A stretch of 64,000 nucleotides of DNA, from the NCBI GenBank assembly GCA_002482965.1, contig DLGZ01000060.1, positions 53,160 to 117,159 on the forward strand, read 5' to 3'. A program made the translations under genes and the position numbers. A model generated the notes under the pieces. That model ran no database searches, was not told where the DNA came from, and saw only the letters and a list, made by a program, of their open reading frames with translations. Every line of letters begins with the position of its first letter. The stretch's first letter is position 1. Below are positions 8,275-15,964 of the stretch, one piece after another. This DNA comes from Verrucomicrobiaceae bacterium UBA7681. GTDB lineage: Bacteria; Verrucomicrobiota; Verrucomicrobiia; Verrucomicrobiales; Verrucomicrobiaceae.

Positions 8275-10110
8275 CTAATACACCGCCTTGCGATGAAACA
8301 GAAAGCTCTCTGCCAGCAGCAGCGCGAGCGCGAGCCAGATCAGGCGCTTGGGCCAGGTGCTGAAGGCGGAGGCGGTGATGATGGGGGCGGTGGGCTGGAT
8401 GGAATGCGCGGTGTCGGTAGCGAGTGCGGGCAGGTTCGTTTCGGCGGCGGAGATCAGGGCGCAGGCGCCGCTGCGGTCGGGGCCGGTTTCCCAACTGCCG
8501 ATGCGATTGAGCGCGAGGAGGCCGTGCGCGGGATCGTCTGAGACATCGATGAAGGCGTTGCCATTCCATGCGTGCCATTGCACAAGCGCGTCCGTGTGCA
8601 GCATCTCGCCAGTGTGCAGGGTGCGGGTGTCGGTGAGGGCTTCGCTGTTTTCAGCGCACCAGTAGAGGGCGTTGCCGAGGATCAGGGGAAAGGAGGGCAG
8701 CAGGGCGAGCTGCTCGGACTGCGAAGGTGAGAACGCGGTGACGACGAGGCGCTGGCCGTTGGACTCTCCGGCGGCTAGCACGGTTTCGTTTCCGGCGATC
8801 CACAGGGGTTCAAGGGAGGCTGGCAGCGTCAGCAGGGTGGTCTGGGTGATGGCAATGCGGCTGCTGCTGGCGCGAAAGAGCAGGGGATGGTCTGGCTGCA
8901 CGGAGCGCACGCCTTCATAGGGCACGCTCTTGATGGCGCGGGCTTGCAGCGGGCCGGAACTGCTCTGCGGTGTGAGGGCGATCACCGGGCGATCTGTGGG
9001 CCACTCCTTGGGCAGCCAGTGCTCGAAGACATAGACATCAGGCTGTTCTTTCGGCGGCCACGCTTTGGGGTCCCCTTTGCGCATTTCGATGCGGCCGTTT
9101 TCGATGAGGGCGGAAAGCGCGAGCTCGGTGAAGGGGTCGGGTTTCTCGGCAAACCATGCGACGGTGAGAGGTTTCGTTTTCGGCAATGGTGCGGCGAGGC
9201 CGTCGTCCCATCCGAAGCAGTCGCCTGCGGTCTTCAGGCGGATCTCCATCCGCTGGCCGCGCACGCCTTCGAGGGGCAGGATCAGCGAGCTGGATTCGCC
9301 GGGGTCGAGATCTAGCTCACGCAACTGCGCGATGCGGCCGGAGATGGAGACTTCGAGCGTGGTCGTGGTCTTGCTCTTGTTGCCAGCCGATGCGCTGACT
9401 TTCACGAAGGCCTCATAGCGGTCACGCGCCAGCGGGCTGTGGCGAATCTGAAAGCCGGTGAGGCCCACATTGAGCGGCTCCTTGAGTGCCACGGGAATCC
9501 AATCGACGGCGGTGCTGGCTGGCGGCTGCGAATCGCTTGCCATCCAGATGCGGGAGTGGGTTTCGAGATCGGCGAGGCGCTGGGCGACGGTCAATGCCGC
9601 TTCGGCTTTACCCTCGATCGGTGTGGGGGTGAGCTCTTCGAGCAGGCGCAGGCATTCGCGGTGGTTGCGGCTGCGGGAAAGCAGCACACGGGAGCGAGCA
9701 TCAAAGGCGATGAGAGATACCACGGTCTGGTCTGGCAGCGAGCGGATGCGCTGCTTCAAGCGCTCCTTGGCGGCATCCAGGCGCGTCTGGCCCTGCAGAT
9801 CCTGCGCTGTCATGGAGGCTGAGCAATCCACCACCATGACCACGGCGCTGATGGCATCGGCGGAAAGATTGCCGGTGGGCCGTGCGAGCGCCAGGATGGC
9901 GAAGAACAGCACCAGCAGTGTGAGTAGCAGCGAGAGCCATTTCTTGATGCGGCGCAGCCACGCGGACTCCTGATGCTCACGCGCGAGCGATTTGAAAAAC
10001 AGCAGCGTGGAAACCGGCACCCGCTTTGCCTGCCGACGAAACAACCACAGCGCCAGCGGGATCAGCGCGAGCCAGAGGAGGTGGAGGTAGCTGGGTGAGA
10101 GGAAGCGCAT
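8275..10110 (-). CDS. BatA-like membrane protein with von Willebrand factor A domain
   Basis: A 611-residue membrane protein. The N-terminus (FLSPSYLHLLWLALIPLALW, then a segment at about 59-76) is the BatA/aerotolerance-regulator N-terminal region with two membrane helices. A VWA domain follows, with MIDAS DCSAS (95-99), and a third helix lies near the C-terminus (about 588-605). Such proteins often work with MoxR ATPases and DUF58 proteins, but no such neighbours are visible here. The central 300 residues are a probable extracytoplasmic region without a domain I can name. It is convergent with nothing and has its own spacer on each side. Confidence 0.8.
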   Translation of the reverse strand: MRFLSPSYLHLLWLALIPLALWLFRRQAKRVPVSTLLFFKSLAREHQESAWLRRIKKWLSLLLTLLVLFFAILALARPTGNLSADAISAVVMVVDCSASMTAQDLQGQTRLDAAKERLKQRIRSLPDQTVVSLIAFDARSRVLLSRSRNHRECLRLLEELTPTPIEGKAEAALTVAQRLADLETHSRIWMASDSQPPASTAVDWIPVALKEPLNVGLTGFQIRHSPLARDRYEAFVKVSASAGNKSKTTTTLEVSISGRIAQLRELDLDPGESSSLILPLEGVRGQRMEIRLKTAGDCFGWDDGLAAPLPKTKPLTVAWFAEKPDPFTELALSALIENGRIEMRKGDPKAWPPKEQPDVYVFEHWLPKEWPTDRPVIALTPQSSSGPLQARAIKSVPYEGVRSVQPDHPLLFRASSSRIAITQTTLLTLPASLEPLWIAGNETVLAAGESNGQRLVVTAFSPSQSEQLALLPSFPLILGNALYWCAENSEALTDTRTLHTGEMLHTDALVQWHAWNGNAFIDVSDDPAHGLLALNRIGSWETGPDRSGACALISAAETNLPALATDTAHSIQPTAPIITASAFSTWPKRLIWLALALLLAESFLFHRKAVY

Positions 10111-10180
10111 TCAGGAGTGACGGACGGGAGAGTGGCCGCAAAGAGGCGCAAAAAGAAGCGAAAAAATGAAGAGGGGGATG

Positions 10181-10333
10181 GGGTTCCTTGTTCTTGGTTC
10201 TTGGTTCTTTGTTTCTGCTTAACAGGGGGACGGTGGGTGTGGAGGCTGGCTCCTGGTATTAACGTCCTTCGACTTCGATCATTCCAAACTACGAACCAAG
10301 AACTAGGAACCAACAACCAAGAACTCCCCCCCC
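10181..10333. repeat. Inverted repeat built from GTTCTTGG units
   Basis: The left arm (10181-10214) consists of repeated GTTCTTG/GGTTCTT units on the + strand. The right arm (10290-10333) carries the reverse complement (CCAAGAAC/GGAACC units). The arms are imperfect, with about 75 bp between. The element fills the spacer between aroB and the VWA gene and touches the aroB stop codon. It is an intergenic repeat of the same general type as those at 33055-33143 and 41761-41825. Confidence 0.65.
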
Positions 10334-11433
10334 TACTTCCTCAGCTCATCCAGCGCCTGCTTCAGATGGCCTTCGAGGACGTCTTTGCTCACGTAGGCTT
10401 CGCCGATCTTGCGGAGGAGGACGAAGCGGATTTTGCCGTTCTCGTATTTCTTGTCGGTGCGGGCGATGCGCATGATCTCTTCGGTGTCGAGGTCATCGGG
10501 CAGGCGCAAGGGGAGATCGCAGAGGCGGAGCAGGGTGAGGATGCGCTCGTAGTCGTAGGAGGTGAGGTCGGAGATCTGGGTGGAGAGCCAGGCGGCGGCA
10601 CGCAGGCCGAGGCTGATGGCCTCGCCGTGCAACAGCCTGCCGTAGCCTGCCGCAGCCTCGATGGCATGACCGAGGGTGTGGCCGAAGTTCAGCAGAGCGC
10701 GGGTGCCGATGGTTTCGTGCTCGTCCGCCTCAACGATGACGGCTTTGATGGAGATGTTCCGGCGGATGAGACCGACGATATCGCCCTTGCCGGCGGCGAC
10801 GTCTTCGATGGCCTTGAACATGGACTCATCGCGAATGCAGGCGTGCTTGATGATTTCCGCGAAGCCTTCGTTCCATTCGCGGGTGTCGAGGGAGCTGAGG
10901 GTGTCGAGATCGGCGATGACGTGGACGGGTTGGTGGAAGCAGCCGACCATGTTTTTCGCATTCGGCAGGTTCACGCCGGTCTTGCCGCCGACGGAGCTGT
11001 CCACCTGGGAGAGCACCGTGGTGGGCACCTGCACGTAGGGGATGCCGCGCTGATAAACGGAGGCGCAGAAGCCCGCGAGATCGCCAATGACACCGCCACC
11101 GAGGGCGACGACGAAGCTCTTGCGGTCCAGCCCGGCGTTCACCATTTCGCTGAGCACAGTTTGGCTGCAGGTGAGGGACTTGGAGGCCTCCCCGGCGGGC
11201 ACGGTGATGAGGTGGGGCGTCTTGCCGGCATCGCGCAGGCTTTGCAGCACGGTCTCGGCGTAAAGCGGGCCCACGTTGGAATCCGTCACCACGGCGCAGA
11301 TCGTGCGGTCTGGCAGCTTCTTGTTCACCTCTTCGCCCAGCGTTTTGAGCTGGTCACGACCGACCTGCACGAGGTAGCTGCGCGGACCTAGATTGACGAA
11401 GACGGGGCGGACGGGCTGGACGGGCGGAGGCAT
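10333..11433 (-). CDS. aroB: 3-dehydroquinate synthase
   Basis: A 366-residue enzyme of the shikimate pathway that cyclises DAHP to 3-dehydroquinate using NAD+ and a divalent metal. The signature GGGVIGDLAGFCASVYQRG, followed by VPTTVLSQVDSSVGGKTGVN, is the AroB active-site and NAD-binding region; further motifs are EIIKHACI and LNFGHTLGHAIE (metal-binding His). The start MPPPVQPVRP lies inside the 3' end of miaA (46-bp overlap), so the two are probably cotranscribed. Leftward it ends in an inverted repeat. Confidence 0.95.
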   Translation of the reverse strand: MPPPVQPVRPVFVNLGPRSYLVQVGRDQLKTLGEEVNKKLPDRTICAVVTDSNVGPLYAETVLQSLRDAGKTPHLITVPAGEASKSLTCSQTVLSEMVNAGLDRKSFVVALGGGVIGDLAGFCASVYQRGIPYVQVPTTVLSQVDSSVGGKTGVNLPNAKNMVGCFHQPVHVIADLDTLSSLDTREWNEGFAEIIKHACIRDESMFKAIEDVAAGKGDIVGLIRRNISIKAVIVEADEHETIGTRALLNFGHTLGHAIEAAAGYGRLLHGEAISLGLRAAAWLSTQISDLTSYDYERILTLLRLCDLPLRLPDDLDTEEIMRIARTDKKYENGKIRFVLLRKIGEAYVSKDVLEGHLKQALDELRK

Positions 11434-12326
11434 GGAAAAAGTTCGAGAAGATGGGGGAGCGCGTACTCTGCCGCCGGAAGGGAATCGAGGCAAATCGTTT
11501 GGAAGCAGCGCTCGCGCCGGAACCAGGTGTTCTGGCGCTTGGCGTAATGCCGGGTGGACTGCTGAATGGCGGCGAGGGTGTCCGCCTGTGAAACGTTCCC
11601 GGCCAGGAGCTCGCGAACATCACGCACGCCGATGGCCTTTTCCGCCGTGGGCGAGAGCGGACCCAGCGCGCTGACTTCCGCGACGAGTCCGGCGGCGAAC
11701 ATGTCGAGCGTGCGCTGATTGATGCGGCGGTAGAGCGTCTCGCGGTCCCACGTGAGGATGACGCCGCTCACCTTGGGTTCGGTCTGCTCAAAGGAGCGCC
11801 GCAGGCCGGACTGGGGGCGTCCGGTGAGCAGGCAGATCTCCAGCGCACGCTCCACGTAGCGCGGATTGCGCAGGTTCACGGTGGTGGCGGCTTCGGGGTC
11901 GCGCTGGATCAGCCACACGATTTTCTCGCCGGGGCTGAGCTGCTGGAATCGCGCCCTGATCTGCGGTGAGGCGGCGGGCAGAGGAGAGAGTCCGTGGGTG
12001 AGGGCCTTCAGGTACAGCCCAGAGCCACCGACTACGATGGGCACACGGCCACGCGCGGCGATTTCATTGATGACAGGGAGTGCCAGCGCGTGGTAGCGCT
12101 GCGCATCGCAGGCCTCGGTGAGGGGAATGACACCGTAGAGATGGTGCGGCACGCGAGCGAACTCTGCAGTCGCCGGCTTGGCCGTGAGGAGGTCCATGCC
12201 CGCGTAGAGCTGGAAGGCGTCCGCATTCACGATCTCCCCGCCCACGTGCTCCGCCAGGGCGATGGCCAAAGCGGATTTGCCCGAAGCCGTGGGCCCGGTG
12301 ATGAAGAAGGTGCTGTCAGGAAGCAT
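11388..12326 (-). CDS. miaA: tRNA dimethylallyltransferase
   Basis: A 312-residue enzyme that adds a dimethylallyl group to N6 of A37 in tRNAs reading UNN codons. The P-loop GPTASGKSALA is at 11-21, followed by NADAFQLYAGMDLLTAKP, VVGGSGLYLKAL and the Trp-Phe-Arg region QNTWFRRE near the C-terminus. In NADAFQLY the usual NADSxQxY serine is replaced by alanine. It overlaps aroB downstream and lies 21 bp after a small lipoprotein gene, making a three-gene operon. Confidence 0.95.
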   Translation of the reverse strand: MLPDSTFFITGPTASGKSALAIALAEHVGGEIVNADAFQLYAGMDLLTAKPATAEFARVPHHLYGVIPLTEACDAQRYHALALPVINEIAARGRVPIVVGGSGLYLKALTHGLSPLPAASPQIRARFQQLSPGEKIVWLIQRDPEAATTVNLRNPRYVERALEICLLTGRPQSGLRRSFEQTEPKVSGVILTWDRETLYRRINQRTLDMFAAGLVAEVSALGPLSPTAEKAIGVRDVRELLAGNVSQADTLAAIQQSTRHYAKRQNTWFRRERCFQTICLDSLPAAEYALPHLLELFPCLRPSSPSAPSSSI

Positions 12327-12347
12327 TCGGAGGACGCCGAGGGCTGC

Positions 12348-12515
12348 TCAGCGTGCCGAACCTTCGATCTTGCGACCGACGTGTTCGATGCCCTGGCCGG
12401 TTTTGTAGATGGCGTGGTCCACGCCACGGCCAGCGCGGGTCATGGGTCCGCCACTGCCACGGCAGGAGGCGAGGGAGAAAACAGCGACAATGAGGAATGA
12501 GGCGATGGTTTTCAT
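12348..12515 (-). CDS. Small entericidin-like lipoprotein
   Basis: A 55-residue protein starting MKTIASFLIVAVFSLASC. It has a short lipoprotein signal with lipobox LASC (Cys18), then a short polar tail with Thr-Arg-Ala-Gly and Gly-Gln-Gly-Ile-Glu-His segments resembling the GKDIQ/GEAI repeats of entericidin A/B family lipoproteins. It would be exported and lipid-anchored. It lies 21 bp upstream of miaA on the same strand. Entericidins are small membrane-active or envelope-stress lipoproteins; here the function is only inferred from the size, lipobox and C-terminal pattern. Confidence 0.7.
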   Translation of the reverse strand: MKTIASFLIVAVFSLASCRGSGGPMTRAGRGVDHAIYKTGQGIEHVGRKIEGSAR

Positions 12516-12570
12516 GGTGGTGCAGAATAGTGCAAGGGCAGGCGAGGCTCAAGTGGGGAGTGAGGGGGCA

Positions 12571-12616
12571 TGATTCGTCCTCGAACTCCTACTCGAACTC
12601 GTCCTCGATCCTGCGG
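12571..12616. repeat. CTCGTCCTCG/CGAACTC-rich repeat copy
   Basis: A short tract of TCCTCGAACTCCTACTCG type. It resembles the arms at 1870-1907 and 2110-2141, with further fragments at 12908-12916 and 15930-15950. It marks the left edge of the accessory region around fic. Confidence 0.5.
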
Positions 12617-12939
12617 CACCGCTGGGTCTTGAATGCGGAATGCGGAATGCGGTGTCGTTCTCTTTCTCGATGATTCCACTGCCAGCGGCCAAACGCGAGC
12701 ACCTTGGAAAAGGGGGCGTGCGATGGGGCCGCCGCCCGCGCTGGGACGAAGGATTCTACGGACGCGCACAGCGCATCCCTACCCGCCCCTCGCGGCGCCA
12801 TGGGATGGTAGGGAACCGCTGTGCGGGTCCGTGATTTCGGGTCTGTCGCATCGCAGGCGATGAAAAAGGTGCGCCGTCCTTGGGGCGATGAAAATGCGGG
12901 TATGGGCTCGTTCTCGATCCTGGCGTGTTCACTCAGGGG

Positions 12940-13553
12940 GGGTGGGCCATGGAAGCCTCCGAAGCATGCCCTGAACCCCTGGCAACTCAGACCTCTCTCA
13001 AGTTGCTGTCTTTTAGGTTCTCATGGCCTTGAGCGTCTTCATAGGCGTTCATCCCTTTGCCACAGCGTTCCATCGGTTGCCGCCTGCTGCGGATTCCTGT
13101 GCAGCGTCTGCGCGGTCACCATGCCTGAGTTGCCGAGTTTCCACCCCTAAGCACGGCAACTTGGCAACTCGCGTCGGTGAAGCATCGACTGCCGACGGGA
13201 GACTTCCACTATTTCCACAGTTTCAACGGGGGGTGGTTTGAACAAGCCCGTGCCGGGTGGGCCATGGAAGGCTCCGAAGCTTTCCTGAAAACCCTGGCAG
13301 CTCACGCACCCCGTCTGGTTGCCGTCTTTTCGGGGGCTCTTGGCCGTGAGTGTCTTCATCGGCGTGCATCACGTTTCCAAAGCGTTCCATCGGGTGCCGC
13401 CTGCTGCAGATTCCTGCGCAGCGTCTGGCGCGGTCGTCAGCGCCGTGGTTGCCGGTTGCCCGCCCTAAGCATGGAAACTGGCAACCAGCGGCGGTGAGGG
13501 CTCCTGCTGCTGGCGGGAGACTTCCACTGTTTCCACAGTTTCAACGGGGGGGT
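12940..13553 (+). repeat. Two diverged tandem copies of a ~315-bp repeat
   Basis: Unit 1 begins at 12940 and unit 2 at 13255. Both start GGGTGGGCCATGGAAG, then share a series of blocks: CGTTCCATCGG, TGCCGCCTGCTGC, GATTCCTG.GCAGCGTCTG, a GTTGCC...GGCAAC palindromic block around CCCTAAGCA (13127-13170 and 13446-13487), and a terminal block TTTCCACAGTTTCAACGG (13201-13237 and 13519-13553). The period is 315-318 bp, with many substitutions and small indels, so the duplication is old. No coding function is evident. Confidence 0.8.
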
Positions 13554-13611
13554 GAGTTGGCCATGGCAGGGTTTGATGGCGTCTCGCAACACACATTTTC
13601 GGATCTCCGCC

Positions 13612-13693
13612 CTATGGAGTGCGGTCGCGAAGTGAGGAACAGCCTGTCCTCCGTAGCTTTAGCGAAGGAGGAAACGGAGCTACCGCTTTCGAC
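13612..13693 (+). repeat. GGAGTGCGG-type dispersed element with embedded palindrome
   Basis: The blocks TATGGAGTGCGG (from 13612) with GAGGAAC, and GCTACCGCTTTCGAC (ending 13693), recur on the opposite strand at 17553-17601. In this copy an additional segment lies between the blocks and contains CCTCCGTAGC...GCGAAGGAGG, an inverted pair. This suggests one repeat inserted in another. Confidence 0.65.
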
Positions 13694-13978
13694 GGGCTGG
13701 TTGGCTTACTTCTACCAGGAATATCCGAAGGCGAGAGCCGGTGGATCTCCGCAGGCCTGTCAGCACACACCTGCCACGAGACGCTCGAAAGCGGCAGTCC
13801 CCCCCCCTTCAGGGTTGCGCAGCCGCATTGATTCGCTGCGCTCACCCCTTCGGGGCAGCCTGCGGCTGTCTACCTGCGCTTCGCTCCGGTTCCAAAAGCG
13901 CTGTTGCCGGTCTTGCCTAGGGTGTTGGAAAATGATCGATGCTTCAGGGGATGAATATATCTCACCCATGCGCGATGT

Positions 13979-15298
13979 TCATTCCTGGCTGCCGCTGCGT
14001 TTTTTGATCTCAGCGAAGGCGTACGCCAAGGCTTTGTTGGCAAGGCTTTCGGCTTCGTCTGGGAGGAAAGGCTCCGTGTACGGTCTGTTGACTTGTTGCT
14101 GTTTAGCACAGGAGATCGTGTAGCGATTTTCACCAAAAGAGATTGTTGTTGAGACCTCAACATCAAAAGGGTCGGGTGCCTTGCCTAAGTAGCGATGGAA
14201 ATAATGAGTCACTACGAATGGAGTCTGGCTGGAGCGTTGAATCATGCGTTCCAACGCCGTCGAGGGACTGCCGCTGGCGTTTAGTTCTGGTGGCTGAATC
14301 CTCACTTCATGTGCTTTAAACAGAGGCGTGAACTTGCTGAGTTTTGCGCCAAACCTTTCGACGAACTCGCGAAGACCCAAGTCAAACAGTTCACGCAGCA
14401 CCTCTGGAGACCGAAACACAACTTTGTCCTTATTTTCCTGCTGATTTCTCACAAAAATCGCCACCTCCTTCTCCAGATCGCTTGGTTCTTCAATGCTTTC
14501 TCCCTTGGCTGCCTTGATGCCAAGCTGCAGTGACCACTCGAGGCGGCGCTGGAGGTAGGACATGAGGGCGGAGAGTTCGCCGGCATCGGCTAGGCGGAGG
14601 GCGGTGAGGTAGGCTTCCTTTTCGTCGGTGCGGACGATGAGGGGCAGGTAACCGCTGCGCATGAGGACGTAGTTCATCAGCAGGCGGGCCACGCGGCCGT
14701 TGCCATCTTCAAAGGGATGGATGAGGACGAAGTCGTGGTGCAGCTTCGCTAGGAGAGCTGCGATGGGCAGGGTGGGGGAGGTGAGTTCCTGTCGCAGCCA
14801 TGCCACGAGATCGCCCATGCGGGCTGGTGTTTCTTCCACACTGGCAAACGAGAGGATTTCGCCATTGGCCTGACGCACGCTGTTGGGCGTGGTCTTGTAT
14901 TGGCCTGGAATGATCTCCTTGCGCGTGCTCTGGCCATCCGGTGTCTCTGCGGACTTCCAGAAGGGTTCTTTGAGGATGATCTGGTTGAGATCGCGGATGT
15001 CGCCCTCGGATATGAGGCGTTCTTTGTCTGCTGCGAGAGCGCGCACGTGATCGATGCCCACATCATGGGCTTTCATTTCCAGGTACTCGCGGTGGCTGTG
15101 ATTGCCGGTGGTGCGGTCATACAGCAGCAGCAGCTCGGTTTCGCCATAGGTCAGCGTGTTGCCTTCAATGTGGTTGGAGTGGTAGTTCCACTCCAGGCGC
15201 AGTTTTTTCCAGAGACGTGCCTCATGCTCCGCCGCGAGCGGCTGGAGGGCCTGCCATTCATCTCGCAGGGCGTCGAGGGGCTGGATCTCAGTGTGCAT
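13979..15298 (-). CDS. Class II Fic family protein (probable AMPylase)
   Basis: A 439-residue Fic protein. The catalytic motif is HPFEDGNGRVAR (His194 to Arg205), matching HPFx[D/E]GNGRxxR of proteins that transfer AMP from ATP to target hydroxyls. An N-terminal inhibitory motif SNHIEG (41-46) fits [S/T]xxxE[G/N], with Glu45 expected to block ATP gamma-phosphate placement, so it is autoinhibited class II. The flap region is PGQYKTTPNSV (131-141). The C-terminal 130 residues contain no domain I recognise. I chose MHTEIQPL because the upstream frame is repeat DNA. No antitoxin-like partner adjoins it; it sits alone among repeats, which suggests an acquired or mobile islet. The target is unknown. 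Confidence 0.9.
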   Translation of the reverse strand: MHTEIQPLDALRDEWQALQPLAAEHEARLWKKLRLEWNYHSNHIEGNTLTYGETELLLLYDRTTGNHSHREYLEMKAHDVGIDHVRALAADKERLISEGDIRDLNQIILKEPFWKSAETPDGQSTRKEIIPGQYKTTPNSVRQANGEILSFASVEETPARMGDLVAWLRQELTSPTLPIAALLAKLHHDFVLIHPFEDGNGRVARLLMNYVLMRSGYLPLIVRTDEKEAYLTALRLADAGELSALMSYLQRRLEWSLQLGIKAAKGESIEEPSDLEKEVAIFVRNQQENKDKVVFRSPEVLRELFDLGLREFVERFGAKLSKFTPLFKAHEVRIQPPELNASGSPSTALERMIQRSSQTPFVVTHYFHRYLGKAPDPFDVEVSTTISFGENRYTISCAKQQQVNRPYTEPFLPDEAESLANKALAYAFAEIKKRSGSQE

Positions 15299-15964
15299 GG
15301 GGGTAGGGAAGCCGGAGATGGAAACAGATGCCAATGGAAAAGCGGGAAAGTTGGCGGGCTTGGAGGGTGGGTTTGTCCAACTGGCGTGTTGCGTGCGTAT
15401 ACCCCCCCCGAGGGATTTGGGGAAATTGGGGACGTTTCTTCCGCAGGTTCGGGGCGGAAACACACCAGCCCCCGTTGAAACTGTGGAAATAGTGGAAGTC
15501 ACCGCGCCGCGCTTCCGGAGGAGAGGGATCATCCTGATCCCTCCACGCGCCGTCTTGCCCACAGCTCTTATTAAATAGCAAATCCACAGGGGCTTCTTTC
15601 CGTGCGGGGTTTTACAAGAAGGCGGAGCGCTGAGGGATCGGGACGATCCCTCTCCTGCCAAGCATGAGCCGCAGGCATGCGGAGCCGTGGTTTCCATGGC
15701 AACCAGCAGGGTGGGGTATGGTTGCCGCCAGAGTTCGGTTCTTTTCGCCATGAAATACCATGGTTTGCCATTCGATGCCACAGGGTGCCTCTCAGTGCCC
15801 CGGATTTCGGGTGCAGGGAAAGTCTGGTTGCCGGTTGCCGTGCTTAGGGTAGGCAACCGGCAACTTGGGGGCAGATGCAGGCTGCGGCATCTTGCAGTTC
15901 TTCCATCCAGCAGCAGCCAGCGGGCACGCCATGATCGAGGACGAGGACGAACGTCGCCCACCCC
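15299..15964. other. Repeat-filled spacer upstream of fic
   Basis: A 666-bp non-coding stretch containing inverted relatives of the repeats on the other side of fic. The TTTCCACAGTTTCAACGG block recurs on the minus strand at 15469-15500, and the GTTGCC...CCCTAAGCACGGCAAC block on the minus strand at 15824-15866. A GAGGACGAGGACGA tract at 15930-15950 resembles the CTCGTC family. The fic promoter should lie near 15300-15460, but I see no clear -35/-10 pair. Confidence 0.6.
15516..15659. repeat. Inverted repeat with GGATCRTCCYGATCC arms
   Basis: The arm 15516-15542 (containing GAGAGGGATCATCC) and the arm 15631-15659 (containing GATCGGGACGATCC) are reverse complements at about 24 of 27 positions, with about 90 bp between. 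Each arm is itself partly palindromic around GGATC...GATCC. It is part of the repeat cluster around fic. Confidence 0.65.

Larger units (their letters stand above)
12516..13978. other. Repeat-filled spacer between the entericidin-like gene and fic
   Basis: About 1.46 kb without a credible gene. Open frames here are repeat-derived: two copies of the same peptide-like phrase come from the tandem DNA duplication. It holds GTCCTCG-rich tracts (12571-12616), the two 315-bp repeat units (12940-13553), a GGAGTGCGG-type element (from 13612) with an embedded palindrome, and a GC-rich stretch at 13800-13900. Confidence 0.6.

Noticed and set aside
12940..13553. Integron attC-like sites or a CRISPR array
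   Set aside because: There are only two long diverged units, no spacers of equal length, no integrase or cas gene, and no conserved 7-bp core pair of the attC kind.
13350..14123. Long + strand frame in the repeat region before fic
   Set aside because: It is made of repeat DNA, shares phrases with an adjacent frame because of the DNA duplication, and has no domain.
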